From: Fodinibacter sp963833495
GTDB lineage: Bacteria; Actinomycetota; Actinomycetes; Actinomycetales; Dermatophilaceae
NCBI GenBank assembly: GCA_963833495.1
Contig: CAWHYJ010000004.1
Span: 62,001-126,000 of the forward strand
Direction of reading: 5' to 3'
Length of the DNA: 64,000 nt
In this document: positions 7,880 to 17,021 of the stretch, piece after piece
Layout of the letters: each line of letters begins with the position of its first letter
How positions within the stretch are numbered: position 1 is the stretch's first letter
The notes under the pieces: model-generated
The model's input: only the letters and a program-made list of their open reading frames with translations
Database searches by the model: none
Told to the model about the DNA's origin: nothing
Position numbers and translations under genes: made by a program

Positions 7880-7954
7880 CGCGAGGGTTGGACAGCGGAT
7901 GCCGGAGCAGCGTGAGGTCCGGGCTGTCGGGGGCGGACGGCATACTGGTGGATC

Positions 7955-9253
7955 GTGTCCGCCTCCTCCCTGACCCAGCCCAGCGCGGCGGTTCGCATCC
8001 CGCGCGAGCTGTGGGTGCTGGTGGCGGCGGCATTCGTCATCGCGCTGGGATTCGGGCTGATCCTGCCGGTGCTGCCGCAGTTCGCGCAGAGCTTCGGGGT
8101 GGGGGCCACCGCCAGCTCGATCGTGGTCAGCACCTTCGCGTTCTTCCGGCTGCTCTTCGCCCCGGCCGGTGGCCGCCTGATCGCCCGGTTCGGCGAGCGG
8201 CCGATCTACCTCGCGGGACTGGTCATCGTCGCGATCTCCACCGGTGCCACCGCCTTCGCGCACACGTACTGGCAGCTGCTCCTCTACCGCGGGCTGGGCG
8301 GCATCGGGTCGGTGATGTTCACCGTCTCGGCGGTCGCCCTCCTGGTGAGGCTGGCGCCGCCATCGATCCGGGCGCGCGTCTCGTCGGTCTACGCATCGGC
8401 GTTCCTGTTCGGTGGCATCCTCGGCCCGCTGGTGGGCGGCCTGCTCGGCAACCTCGGGCTGCGGGTGCCGTTCCTCGCGTACGCCGTGACGCTGCTCGTC
8501 GCCGCCTCGCTCGTCGCGATCTTCATCAAGGGCTCGGCGCTGCGGCCGGCCGAGGGTGCGCCCGTGCTGCCGGTGTTCGCCGTGCGCGACGCGTGGCGCG
8601 ATGTCGCCTACCGCGCGTCGATCGGGTCGGGGTTCGCCAACGGGTGGGCCAACTTCGGCGTGCGCAACGCGATCCTGCCGCTCTTCGCCGCCGTGGTCAT
8701 CGGCAAGGAGCCGTGGGTGGCCGCCACCGCCCTGGCCGTCTTCGCCGCCGGCAACGCCGTCGGGCTCACCGTGTCGGGGCGGCTGTCCGACCGGGTCGGG
8801 CGCCGGCCGTTCATCGTCGGGGGCCTGGTCATCAGCGGGCTGGCGACGATCGTCACCGGTTTCGCCGGGAACCTGCCGGTGCTCGTCGTGCTCTCGGTCG
8901 TCGCCGGGGTCGGCGCCGGCATGCTCAACCCGGCCCAGCAGGCCGCGCTCGCCGACATCGTCGGGCGCGAGCGCAACGGCGGCCCGGCGCTGGCCACCTT
9001 CCAGATGTCCGCGGACAGCGGCACCATCGTCGGGCCGATCCTGGCCGGGCTGCTCATCGACCACGGCAGCTACCCGCTGGCGTTCGGCATCACCGGGCTG
9101 GTCACCCTGCTCGCGGTCATCCCCTGGCTCTTCGCCCGCGAGACCCACGACGTGCAGCACGGCGCTCCGACGCCCGAGGACCCTTCAGGAGCAGAGGCCG
9201 CCGACCTCGCCGATGTCGAGGCGACCGTCGCCGAACGCACCCGCGAGGCCTGA
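7955..9253 (+). CDS. MFS transporter (DHA1-like drug:H+ antiporter type)
   Basis: 432 residues with about 12 predicted membrane segments. The loop 2-3 motif is GGRLIARFGERPIYLAG and the loop 8-9 motif is SGRLSDRVGRRPFIVGG, both typical of MFS carriers. The substrate cannot be read from sequence. GTG at 7955 lies six bases after a TACTGG -10-like hexamer (7943-7948) within GGCATACT, suggesting a leaderless mRNA. It is convergent with the next gene, with only 9 bp between stops. The C-terminal 30 residues are hydrophilic and probably cytoplasmic. Confidence 0.85.
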   Translation: MSASSLTQPSAAVRIPRELWVLVAAAFVIALGFGLILPVLPQFAQSFGVGATASSIVVSTFAFFRLLFAPAGGRLIARFGERPIYLAGLVIVAISTGATAFAHTYWQLLLYRGLGGIGSVMFTVSAVALLVRLAPPSIRARVSSVYASAFLFGGILGPLVGGLLGNLGLRVPFLAYAVTLLVAASLVAIFIKGSALRPAEGAPVLPVFAVRDAWRDVAYRASIGSGFANGWANFGVRNAILPLFAAVVIGKEPWVAATALAVFAAGNAVGLTVSGRLSDRVGRRPFIVGGLVISGLATIVTGFAGNLPVLVVLSVVAGVGAGMLNPAQQAALADIVGRERNGGPALATFQMSADSGTIVGPILAGLLIDHGSYPLAFGITGLVTLLAVIPWLFARETHDVQHGAPTPEDPSGAEAADLADVEATVAERTREA

Positions 9254-9262
9254 GCCGCCGGC

Positions 9263-9970
9263 TCAGCCCGTCGGTGCCGAGGCGGCGAGGGCGTCCTGGA
9301 CCGCCGTCTCGACCGGCCCGAGCACCGGGTCGCGGCCGCTGACGACGTCGAGCACGGTCTTGGTGGCCGCGAGCTTCTCTCGCCGTTCGCCCGCGGCCCA
9401 CTGGGCGGTGTACCTGCGGGCGGTCCAGTCGCCGACACCCTCGGCGTCGAGCCCGACGGCCCGGCAGGTGGTGACGGCTCGCGGCAGGTGGTAGCCCTGC
9501 GACACGACGAGCACCCGCTCGACCCCGAAGATCCGCTTCGCGCGCACGCACGAGTCGTACGTGTCGCGGCCGGCGAAGTCCCGCACCACGGCTCCCGCCG
9601 GGATGCCGTGGGCCACCAGCCAGTCGCGCATGGCCGTCGGCTCGTCGTGGTTCGCCACCCGGTTGTCACCCGAGACGAGGAGCACACGGGCCCGGCCCGA
9701 GTCGTGGAGCGCCTTGGCGACCTCGAGCCGACCGACCAGGAACCCCGACGGGCTTGCGTCGGGGTTCAGCCCGGCGCCGAGCACGAGCGCCACGGGCGCG
9801 CTCGGGGAGGCCTCCAGGGTGTGCACGTGGCCGCGCGACGACCAGCTGACCCAGGCCCAGGGGCCGAGGGCCAGCACGACCACGGCCAGAAAGCCGACCC
9901 CCACGAGCACGACCCGCCGTCGCCGGCGAGGTGTCGGCTCTGCAGCCGGCTCGCGGGCGGTGGTGGTCAC
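9263..9970 (-). CDS. SanA/YdcF-like DUF218 membrane protein
   Basis: About 235 residues. A basic N-terminus (RRRRRVVL) leads into one membrane segment at about residues 18-38. The DUF218 domain follows, with ALVLGAG, GRLEVAKAL, VLLVSGDN, DTYDSCVRAK and VLVVSQGYHLPRA. In E. coli SanA and ElyC/YdcF relatives act in envelope integrity; the role here is unknown. GTG at 9970 is the chosen start because the hydrophobic anchor follows it at a normal distance. The frame stays open further upstream but with low-complexity translation. Confidence 0.8.
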   Translation of the reverse strand: MTTTAREPAAEPTPRRRRRVVLVGVGFLAVVVLALGPWAWVSWSSRGHVHTLEASPSAPVALVLGAGLNPDASPSGFLVGRLEVAKALHDSGRARVLLVSGDNRVANHDEPTAMRDWLVAHGIPAGAVVRDFAGRDTYDSCVRAKRIFGVERVLVVSQGYHLPRAVTTCRAVGLDAEGVGDWTARRYTAQWAAGERREKLAATKTVLDVVSGRDPVLGPVETAVQDALAASAPTG

Positions 9971-10041
9971 GACCGCAGGGTAGCCCTGCGCGGTGCACGG
10001 GCCCGGAACGCGACCGGGCCGGCGCGCGTTGACTCTGGGCC

Positions 10042-10745
10042 GTGCACACCGCACCGGCACCGACCGACCTCGGGGGTCCTCATCACCGCTGCCACCGCCA
10101 CCGTCTCCGCCGTCACCGTCCTCGACCGCCAGGTCGACACCCTGCTCGACCTCGGCTACCCCGCCCTCGCCGGGCTCACGGCCTCGCGAGCTCACCGACC
10201 GCCTCGAGCCGCTGCGCGCGCTGGCCGCCGTCCTCCCCGACCTGCCCGGGCACGACGAGCCCGGCCACGCATCGCTCGTGCTGGTCGTCACCCGCGAGCT
10301 CGTCGACCCCGAGCTCACCGTCCCGCTGCTGCGGCTCGCTCCCACCGGCACCGCGCCCGGCATCCTCGACCGCAACCACGGCGAGGCCGGTCTGGCTCCC
10401 TACCGGCCGATCGAGCAGGTCGCGCTGCCGGACCCCTCCGCCTACCTGCTGCTCGACGTCGACCGCGGCGAGGAGTTCCTCGGCGTGCGCCCGGAGGAGG
10501 CGCTGCCCGTCGTGCTCGGCCGCGGCCGCACCCCGCTCACCATCGAGGAGGGCATCGCCGTCGTCACGCACGCACCACAGCTGCTCGAGAAGAACCGCTG
10601 CTTCATGCTGTCCGGGTCGCGCCGCGGCGACCGGCGGGTGCCGGCGATGTGGATCTCGGCGCGGGCGCCGAAGCTCGGCTGGTGCTGGGACGGCAACCCG
10701 CACGACTGGCTCGGGGTGGCGTCGACAGGCTCGCGGGTCGCCTGA
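10042..10745 (+). pseudogene. DUF5701-like protein gene with two apparent +1 frameshifts
   Basis: Coding sequence is spread over three frames. GTG 10042 opens HTAPAPTDLG. The next frame holds VLITAATATVSAVTVLDRQV then DTLLDLGYPALAGLT, and the third holds RELTDRLEPLRALAAVLPDL and continues to HDWLGVASTGSRVA and a stop at 10743. Removing one G from GGGGG (10072-10076) and one from GG (10180-10181) yields a single open frame of about 233 residues. The protein resembles the actinobacterial DUF5701 family (LDRQVDTLLDLGYPALAG start, LGWCWDGNPHDWLG end). Either a recent pseudogene or base-call errors; I favour the latter because other genes here show the same lesion. Confidence 0.6.
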
Positions 10746-10792
10746 CGAGCCGCGAGCACAGGGGTGCGCAGGCACGGCATCCGACCCGACCT

Positions 10793-10812
10793 CACCTACC
10801 GCTTGGTAGGTA
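10793..10812. terminator. Small hairpin between convergent genes
   Basis: CACCTACC, loop GCTT, GGTAGGT. It lies after the DUF5701-like gene and the convergent membrane-protein gene. There is no U-tract, and a role in termination is only suggested by position. Confidence 0.35.
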
Positions 10813-10881
10813 GGTGCACCGATCACCTCACCAACGTCGCGGTAGGCGACGCGGAGTGGTGTCCACCAGCGTGGATGCCGG

Positions 10882-11770
10882 TCACGCGTCGACCGTGGTG
10901 GCCGCGTGGGGCGCTGTGGCCAAGTTCTCCTCCGGGTCCGGGTGCACCAGCAGGGCGATCGTGGCGGCCAGGCAGGCGAGCACCGACCCGATCGCCACGG
11001 GTGACAGCCACGAGGTGCCGGGGATGCCGGCATCCGCCTGGAACCCGCCCGACCGCCCACAGCACGGCGAGGTAGACGGCACCGCTGGCATTGATGGCGA
11101 CGGCCAGCACGGCACCCCACGGCTCGCGCCGCCAGAGCAGCACACCCGCCACCACGAATACCGGCGCCAGCAGCGACAGGTCGATCGCGTAGACGAGGTG
11201 CACGGCCGACGGCGGCATGATGTTCGCGGGCAGCGCGCCCGTGAGGGCGAACCGCATCGAGAGGCCTCCCCATGCCGCGACCAGCGCTACCCCCACCAAC
11301 AGCGTGAAGCCGGCGACCACCCGGGCCCTCGTGCCACCCGCGACGCCGTGTGCCGCCCGGCCGGCATCGATGCTCGTCGCCAGCATCAGCAGGCCACCGA
11401 TCGACGCGACCAGCGCGGCGACGTGCAGGAGGAACACCGGGCTGAACGCCGCACCGAAGGAGTAGTAGGCGTAGTTGTAGACGCCGTAGTGCAGCATTCC
11501 CAGCCAGACCAGCACCGACGCGCTGCTCTCCCGGCGCCGGCTCGCGAGCATCGCCACGGCGAGCACCGGTGCGGCGACCAGCAGGGTGACCAGGTCGTTG
11601 CCGCGGAGTGCCGCGACGGCCCAGGTCTGCTCCGGGTACAGGCCGCTGACGGCCAGGCCGAGCGCCGCCTGCACCACCATCAGCAGCAGCACGACCTCGG
11701 ACAGGATCTGGGCCGCACGCAACCGGGGGCCGGCGCGCAGGATGGTGTGTGGTGCAGGGGCGGGCGTCAT
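10882..11770 (-). pseudogene. Multi-pass membrane protein gene with one apparent frameshift
   Basis: The gene starts at ATG 11770 behind AGGAG (seven-base spacer). It has about eight hydrophobic segments up to GAVYLAVLWAVG, where the reading frame breaks at 11044-11051 (CCCGCCCG on the plus strand). In the next frame the protein continues GFQADAGIPGTSWLSPVAIG and ends ATAPHAATTVDA at 10882 with one more membrane helix. Removing a single base restores about 295 residues. I do not recognise the family. The uncorrected frame would run on to 10823 with a low-complexity tail, which is unlikely to be real. Confidence 0.6.
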
Positions 11771-11886
11771 CGTGGTGCTCCTGGATGAGGGCGCGGCCTC
11801 ACCGGTCCGGCGCAGCCGTCACCACCTCCACGCTAGCCCCGCGATCGAGACCGGATGCCGCGGACGTCGCCCGCCTCACATCGGGA

Positions 11887-13353
11887 TCAGCCGGTGACCT
11901 CGACGACCTTCTTCGGCATGAACGCCGCGGCCACGACCAGGGTCAGGGCCACGACGAACGAGGCCAGGAAGACGGCGTGGATGGCCGGGTCGAGCACCCC
12001 GGCGGGGAGCGCCTCGAGGCTGGTCGGCTCCGACCCGAGCTGGTTGCGCACGACGGTGTTGGCGATGGCGCCGAATGCCGCCACCCCCACGGCCGAGCCC
12101 ACCGAGCGGGCGAACAGCGTGGCGCCGGTGGCCACCCCGCGCCGCTCCCAACCGACCGACGACTGTGCCGCGACGATCGCCGGGCTGGCGACGTAGCCGA
12201 AACCGAGCCCCATCACGAAGTTGGGGGCAGCCAGGTGCAGCACCGAGCTGTCGGCGTCGACCGTGAGCAGCAGGGCCGCCCCGGCGAGCGCGATGACCGA
12301 GCCGATCAGCATCGTGGTGCGGAACCCGAACCGCAGGTAGAGCCGCCCCGACGTGGTGGCGGCGATCGGCCAGCCGATCGTCATGGCGGCCAGGGCGAAG
12401 CCGGCCACGATCGCCCCGGTGCCGAGCACCCCCTGCGCGAACAGCGGCACGTACGAGGTGAGTCCGAGCAGCAGCACGCCCACCACCAGCGAGGTGCCCA
12501 TCGCCGCGCCGACCACCCGGTGCCGGAACACCCACAGCGGCAGCACCGGCTCGGCCGCGCGCCGCTCGACGAACACGAACGCCACGAGCACCAGCACCGA
12601 CCCGACGAGGAGCCCGATGCTCACCGGCGAGACCCACGCCCACAGCACGCCGCCCTCGAGCAGGGCGACGAGCAGCGCCACCGTGCCCACGAGCATCAGC
12701 ACCGTGCCCAGCACGTCGACCTTGGGCCGGGCGCGCTCGGGGTCGCGGACCCGCGGCTTCTCGTCGAACCGGCGCCACAGCATCCATGCCGCGACTGCAC
12801 CCAGCGGCAGGTTGACGAAGAAGATCCAGCGCCACGAGGCGTAGTCGGCGAACAGGCCGCCCAGCGTGGGGCCGACCAGCGACGAGATCGCCCAGACCGC
12901 CGCGATGTAGCCCTGCACCGTCGCGCGCTCGGCCACCGAGTAGATGTCGCCGACGATGGTCATGCCCACCGGCTGCACGGCGCCGGCGCCCAGCCCCTGC
13001 AGCGCCCGAAAGGCGATGAGCGCCCCCATCGACCAGGCGAGCCCGCACAGCAGCGAGCCGGCGAGGAAGAGCGCGACGCCGAGCAGCATCAACGGCTTGC
13101 GCCCGATGAGGTCGGCGACCTTGCCGTAGATCGGCACCGAGACGGCCTGCGCCAGCAGGTAGACGGAGAACAGCCACGGGAACTGGCTCAGCCCGCCGAG
13201 GTCGCGCACCACAGCGGGCACGGCCGCAGCCAGGATGGTCGCGTCGATCGCCACGAGCCCGGTGCTCAGCATCACCGACAGCAGCACGGGCCCCCGCTCG
13301 CTGCGCAGGCCCACGCTGGCGCGGCTGACTCGGGTCGGGGCGGAAGCGGTCAT
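11887..13353 (-). CDS. MFS transporter, EmrB/QacA (DHA2, 14-helix) family
   Basis: 488 residues with about 14 membrane segments. Motif A is YGKVADLIGRKPLMLLG, and the motif C-like stretch is WAISSLVGPTLGGLFADYASWRWIFFVNLP, a hallmark of DHA2 drug exporters. LFSVYLLAQAVSVPIYGK lies in helix 2. The start is ATG 13353. These carriers usually export lipophilic drugs, but the substrate here is unknown. Its 3' end is 116 bp from the start of the next minus-strand gene. No local regulator gene of the TetR or MarR type was found. Confidence 0.88.
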   Translation of the reverse strand: MTASAPTRVSRASVGLRSERGPVLLSVMLSTGLVAIDATILAAAVPAVVRDLGGLSQFPWLFSVYLLAQAVSVPIYGKVADLIGRKPLMLLGVALFLAGSLLCGLAWSMGALIAFRALQGLGAGAVQPVGMTIVGDIYSVAERATVQGYIAAVWAISSLVGPTLGGLFADYASWRWIFFVNLPLGAVAAWMLWRRFDEKPRVRDPERARPKVDVLGTVLMLVGTVALLVALLEGGVLWAWVSPVSIGLLVGSVLVLVAFVFVERRAAEPVLPLWVFRHRVVGAAMGTSLVVGVLLLGLTSYVPLFAQGVLGTGAIVAGFALAAMTIGWPIAATTSGRLYLRFGFRTTMLIGSVIALAGAALLLTVDADSSVLHLAAPNFVMGLGFGYVASPAIVAAQSSVGWERRGVATGATLFARSVGSAVGVAAFGAIANTVVRNQLGSEPTSLEALPAGVLDPAIHAVFLASFVVALTLVVAAAFMPKKVVEVTG

Positions 13354-13405
13354 TGACGAGCCAACCTCGCGGGGGGCGACGGCATTCCGACCCTCGACGC
13401 CCGGG

Positions 13406-14341
13406 TCACCAGCTGGTCTCGACGCAGGCCCGCGCGCTGCGCGGCTCGACCTGGATCGTCGCGTGCTCGATCGCGAACCGCTCGCGCAGCACGGCCGCCG
13501 CCTCGGTGAGCACGGCCGTGGGGTCGGCGGCGTCGTCGCACACCAGGTGCACCGTCGCCACGTGCATGCCCGACGTCAGGGTCCACAGGTGCAGGTCGTG
13601 CACGTCGACCACGGCGCCGACCTCCCGCAGGGCCGCCTCGGCCTCGGCGGGCACGATGCCGGCCGGGGCGTGCTGGCCCAGCACCGAGAGCACCTCGCGC
13701 CCGAGCATGACCGCGCGCACCGCGACGAACGCCGCGATGGCCAGGGCGATGACGGTGTCCCAGACCGAGGCGCCCGTCGCCGCCACGAGCAGGGCGGCCG
13801 CGATGACGCCGACCGACCCCACGGTGTCGGCGACCACCTCGAGGTAGGCGCCCTTGACGTTGAGGCTGTCCCCGGCGCCGCCTCGCAGCAGCACCAGAGC
13901 CACGAGGTTGACCACCAGGCCGAGGATGCCGACCACGAGCATCGCGCCCGTCGCCACCTCGGGCTCGTCGCCGACGCGGCCGACGGCGGCCACCACGATG
14001 TAGGCCGCGACCCCGAGCATGAGCAGCACGGCGAGCCCCGAGGCGAAGACCTCCGCCCGGTAGGACCCGAAGGTGCGCCGGCCCGTCGTGTCGGGCCGCC
14101 CGGCGATCCTGGTGGCGACCAGGGCGGCCCCGAGCGCCACGACGTCGGCGGCCATGTGCCCGGCATCGCTCAGCAAGGACAGCGAACCGCTGACCAGCGC
14201 CGAGACCAGCTCGACGACGAAGAACGCGGCGATCAGCGCGAACGCCACCCGCAGCCGCCATCGGTGCGTGGCGCCCGCGTTGGGGGCACCGTGGCCGTGG
14301 CCTCCACCCACCGGGAACACCTCCTGCGGCTCGACCGGCAT
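13406..14341 (-). CDS. Cation diffusion facilitator (CzcD/ZitB-like Zn2+/metal efflux)
   Basis: 311 residues. The N-terminus is His-rich (GGGHGHGAPNAGATH), followed by six membrane segments. Helix 2 holds the metal-site motif LLSDAGHMAAD, and helix 5 has the VVADTVGSVG partner. The cytoplasmic C-terminal domain contains VDVHDLHLWTLTSGMHVATVH. These are standard CDF features for exporting Zn2+ or similar ions by H+ antiport. ATG at 14341 is used. The gene is divergent from the M20 peptidase, with 57 bp between start codons, and lies 52 bp upstream of the DHA2 exporter gene. Confidence 0.92.
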   Translation of the reverse strand: MPVEPQEVFPVGGGHGHGAPNAGATHRWRLRVAFALIAAFFVVELVSALVSGSLSLLSDAGHMAADVVALGAALVATRIAGRPDTTGRRTFGSYRAEVFASGLAVLLMLGVAAYIVVAAVGRVGDEPEVATGAMLVVGILGLVVNLVALVLLRGGAGDSLNVKGAYLEVVADTVGSVGVIAAALLVAATGASVWDTVIALAIAAFVAVRAVMLGREVLSVLGQHAPAGIVPAEAEAALREVGAVVDVHDLHLWTLTSGMHVATVHLVCDDAADPTAVLTEAAAVLRERFAIEHATIQVEPRSARACVETSW

Positions 14342-14385
14342 CCGTACGGCACGACGCTACCCGTCGCGAGCTGCGGCCCCCGGCA

Positions 14386-14391
14386 TACAGT
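14386..14391 (+). promoter_or_regulatory. -10 box TACAGT, leaderless M20 peptidase mRNA
   Basis: TACAGT within GGCATACAGT ends seven bases before ATG 14399. This places the transcription start at or next to the start codon. Confidence 0.55.
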
Positions 14392-14398
14392 GCCGTGC

Positions 14399-15691
14399 AT
14401 GCCCGGGTCCGACGACACCCCCGCGCCGACGTCCGCCGCCGAGCGCCGCGTGCTCGACGCCATCGACGAGGCCGAGCTGGTGCAGACCCTCGTCGAGCTG
14501 GTCCGCGTCCCCAGCGTCACGGGCACCGACGCCGAGAGCGACCTGCAGCACATGGTGGCCCGCTGGTTCGAGGAGGCCGGGCTCGAGGTCGACGTGTGGG
14601 CACTCGACCTCGACGAGCTGCGCGCCGACCCCGACTTCCCGGGCAGCGAGGCACCGCGGCTCGAGGGGCACGGAGTGGTCGGCACGGCATCCGGCGACGG
14701 CGAGCCCGCGCTGGTGCTGCAGGGTCACGTCGACGTCGTGCCGGTCGGTGACGTCAGCAACTGGCTTGACGCGCAACCCTTCTCGGCGCACATCACGAAC
14801 GGTGCGCTGCACGGCCGCGGCGCCTGCGACATGAAGGCCGGGATGGCGGTCAACCTCGCCGTGGCCCGGGCCCTGCACCGCTCCGGCGTGCGCACCGATC
14901 GCCGCCTCGCCCTGCACAGCGTGGTCAGCGAGGAGGACGGCGGCCTGGGCGCGTTCGCCACCCTGCGCCGCGGGCACCGCGGCGAGGTCGCCGTCATCAC
15001 CGAGCCGACGAGCGGACGGCTCGTCACCGCGAACGCCGGTGCCCTCACCTTCCGCATCGAGGTGGCCGGTCGTGCCGCGCACGGCAGCACCCGGCACGAG
15101 GGGGTCTCGGCGTTCGACGCGTTCTGGCCGGTGCACCTTGCGCTGCGCGGGCTCGAGGCGCGGCGCAACGCCGACCGGCATCCGCTGTTCGCCGACAACC
15201 CGTTGCCCTACGGCATCTCGGTCGGCACCGTGCACTCCGGCGACTGGGCCAGCTCGGTGCCCGACCTGCTCGTGGCCGAGGGCCGGATGGGCGTGCGGCT
15301 GGGGGAGGACCCCGCCGTCGCGCGGGCGGCCTTCGAGGATGCTGTCGCCGCCGCGGCCGCCGCCGACCCCTGGCTGCGCGAGCACGCACCGCACGTGACG
15401 TGGCCGGGGGGCCAGTTCGCCTCGGGTCAGCTGGCCGACGGCCACCCGCTGGTCGGCGAGGTCGCGGATGCCGTGGCGCTCGTGAGCGGGCGGCGTCCCG
15501 GCGTCGCGGCGGCGCCCTACGGCTCGGACCTGCGGCTCTACACCGGCGTGGGCGGCATCCCGACCCTGCACTACGGCCCGGGTGACGTGCGCCTGGCGCA
15601 CGCCCCGCGCGAGTCCGTACCCCTTGCCGAGGTCGTCGAGGTGGCGCGGGCCCTGGCGCTGGTCGCCGCCCGCCGGCTCGGCGCCCACTGA
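14399..15691 (+). CDS. M20 family metallopeptidase (ArgE/DapE/acetylornithine deacetylase type)
   Basis: 430 residues. The metal-binding and catalytic motifs are present: VLQGHVDVVPVGD (His and Asp ligands), GRGACDMKAGMA (bridging Asp), SEEDGGLGAF (catalytic and ligand Glu) and a C-terminal LHYGPGDVRLAHAPRESV (last His). A lid domain (GALTFRIEVAGRAAHGSTRHEG) lies in the middle. Members hydrolyse amide bonds of N-acyl amino acids or small peptides; the substrate here is not known. No Shine-Dalgarno precedes the ATG, consistent with a leaderless message. Confidence 0.85.
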   Translation: MPGSDDTPAPTSAAERRVLDAIDEAELVQTLVELVRVPSVTGTDAESDLQHMVARWFEEAGLEVDVWALDLDELRADPDFPGSEAPRLEGHGVVGTASGDGEPALVLQGHVDVVPVGDVSNWLDAQPFSAHITNGALHGRGACDMKAGMAVNLAVARALHRSGVRTDRRLALHSVVSEEDGGLGAFATLRRGHRGEVAVITEPTSGRLVTANAGALTFRIEVAGRAAHGSTRHEGVSAFDAFWPVHLALRGLEARRNADRHPLFADNPLPYGISVGTVHSGDWASSVPDLLVAEGRMGVRLGEDPAVARAAFEDAVAAAAAADPWLREHAPHVTWPGGQFASGQLADGHPLVGEVADAVALVSGRRPGVAAAPYGSDLRLYTGVGGIPTLHYGPGDVRLAHAPRESVPLAEVVEVARALALVAARRLGAH

Positions 15692-15708
15692 CCCCAGCGG
15701 GGGTCACC

Positions 15709-15758
15709 ATCGACCAACAGGTCAAAGGTGACCCGGGGCAACATCGACCAACAGGTCA
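15709..15758. repeat. Intergenic repeat family B, locus B1 (two direct copies)
   Basis: ATCGACCAACAGGTCA occurs at 15709-15724 and 15743-15758. These copies have CAAC where the other loci have CAAT, and they are in the same orientation. They lie between convergent genes (M20 peptidase and the RCK channel). Confidence 0.75.
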
Positions 15759-15781
15759 AGGTTGACCCACCCGGGCACGGA

Positions 15782-16909
15782 TCAGTCGGCCCGGTCGAGG
15801 GCGTCGGCGGGCTCGAGCGGGTGCAGCTCGCCCAGGCCCTCGGCGACGACGACCGCCGTGTCGCCCGGCGACAGGCGGAAGCCCGAGGGCGGGTTGACCA
15901 GCGTGTGGCCGTCACGGCTGACCGCCAGCAGCGTCGCGCTGTGCTCGCTCCGCAACCGTGACGACAGGTCCTCGAGGCCGAGCTCGGCGTACTCGTCGGG
16001 CAGCTGAACGCGGTAGAGCTCGCTGCCCTCGCCGCCGGAGACGATGTCGGTGACCAGCGAGGCGAGGCCGGGGTAGAGCGCGGTGCGGGCCAGCAGCCGC
16101 GAGGCAAGGCGGGAGGTCACCAGGATCTCGTCGGCGTGCGCCTGCCGCATGTGCTCGACGTGCTTGGGATTGTTGACCTCGACCACGGTGCGCACCTGCG
16201 GGGCCATCGTCTCGATCGCGAGCACGGTGAGGATGGACCGCATGTCGGCCTCGTTCGTGGCGTCCGAGGGGCAGATGATCGCGGCGGCCGCATCGGGGAT
16301 GCCGGCCCGCTCCAGGTCGGCGGCGCTGGTCGCGTCGCCTCGCACGAAGTAGACGTCTGCGCCGGCGGGGCTGCGTTCGCTCTCGTGCAGCACGACCACC
16401 CGGCCACTGAACTCGTCGCCCTGCAGCTCGGCCACCAGCTCGCGCGCGGTGGCGTTCCACCCGCACACGACGACGTGGTCGGAGTAGCCCGAAGCACCCA
16501 TGCCCTGGCCCTCCTTCAGGAGGAAGTCGATGACGAAGCCGACGATCGCGGCCGTGAGGGTCGCGACGATCGCGACCCCGAAGAAGGCCAGCAGCAAGCC
16601 GATGACGTAGCCGCCTGGACTCTTCACGTACGAGGAGTCGCCCGACCCGATGACGGTGGTCACCGACCAGTAGCCCGACCGGACCAGGCCGTCGAGGTCA
16701 CGCTTGTCGGGATCGAGCACGGTGACGAGAATCGCCGACGCGACGACGATCACGAGCAGCGCCATGACCAGGGTTCGGAAGAAGTGGAAGTCCAGCCCGG
16801 CCCGGATGCGGGTCACGTGGAACGCGACCCGACGGATGATCGGCAGCTGCCGGAACGTCCGCAGCGGCGCGCCGACGGCGCGGGACAGGCGTGCGCGCAC
16901 CGAGCTCAC
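15782..16909 (-). CDS. RCK/TrkA-N-domain ion channel protein with an unusual pore loop (CASTOR/POLLUX-like)
   Basis: About 375 residues. The first membrane helix is at about residues 39-62 (FFRTLVMALLVIVVASAILV). A pore loop YWSVTTVIGSGDSSY follows, then a second helix (YVIGLLLAFFGVAIVATLTA) and a cytoplasmic Rossmann TrkA-N domain starting VVVCGWNATARELVAEL. A TrkA-C-like region ends the protein. The pore has GSGD rather than the GYGD of classical K+ channels, so ion selectivity may differ. The start is uncertain: GTG 16909 is chosen because the longer frame overlaps the divergent reductase gene; GTG 16900 is equally possible. Confidence 0.8.
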   Translation of the reverse strand: MSSVRARLSRAVGAPLRTFRQLPIIRRVAFHVTRIRAGLDFHFFRTLVMALLVIVVASAILVTVLDPDKRDLDGLVRSGYWSVTTVIGSGDSSYVKSPGGYVIGLLLAFFGVAIVATLTAAIVGFVIDFLLKEGQGMGASGYSDHVVVCGWNATARELVAELQGDEFSGRVVVLHESERSPAGADVYFVRGDATSAADLERAGIPDAAAAIICPSDATNEADMRSILTVLAIETMAPQVRTVVEVNNPKHVEHMRQAHADEILVTSRLASRLLARTALYPGLASLVTDIVSGGEGSELYRVQLPDEYAELGLEDLSSRLRSEHSATLLAVSRDGHTLVNPPSGFRLSPGDTAVVVAEGLGELHPLEPADALDRAD

Positions 16910-17021
16910 CCGAGGCCCTGCAGCCGGAGCACCATCGGCACAGTGTGGTGGTCGCCGGGATGCCGCGACAAGGGCAGCGCACAAGGCCACCGCCGGCGGT
17001 CGCACTGGGCACAATGCCGGG

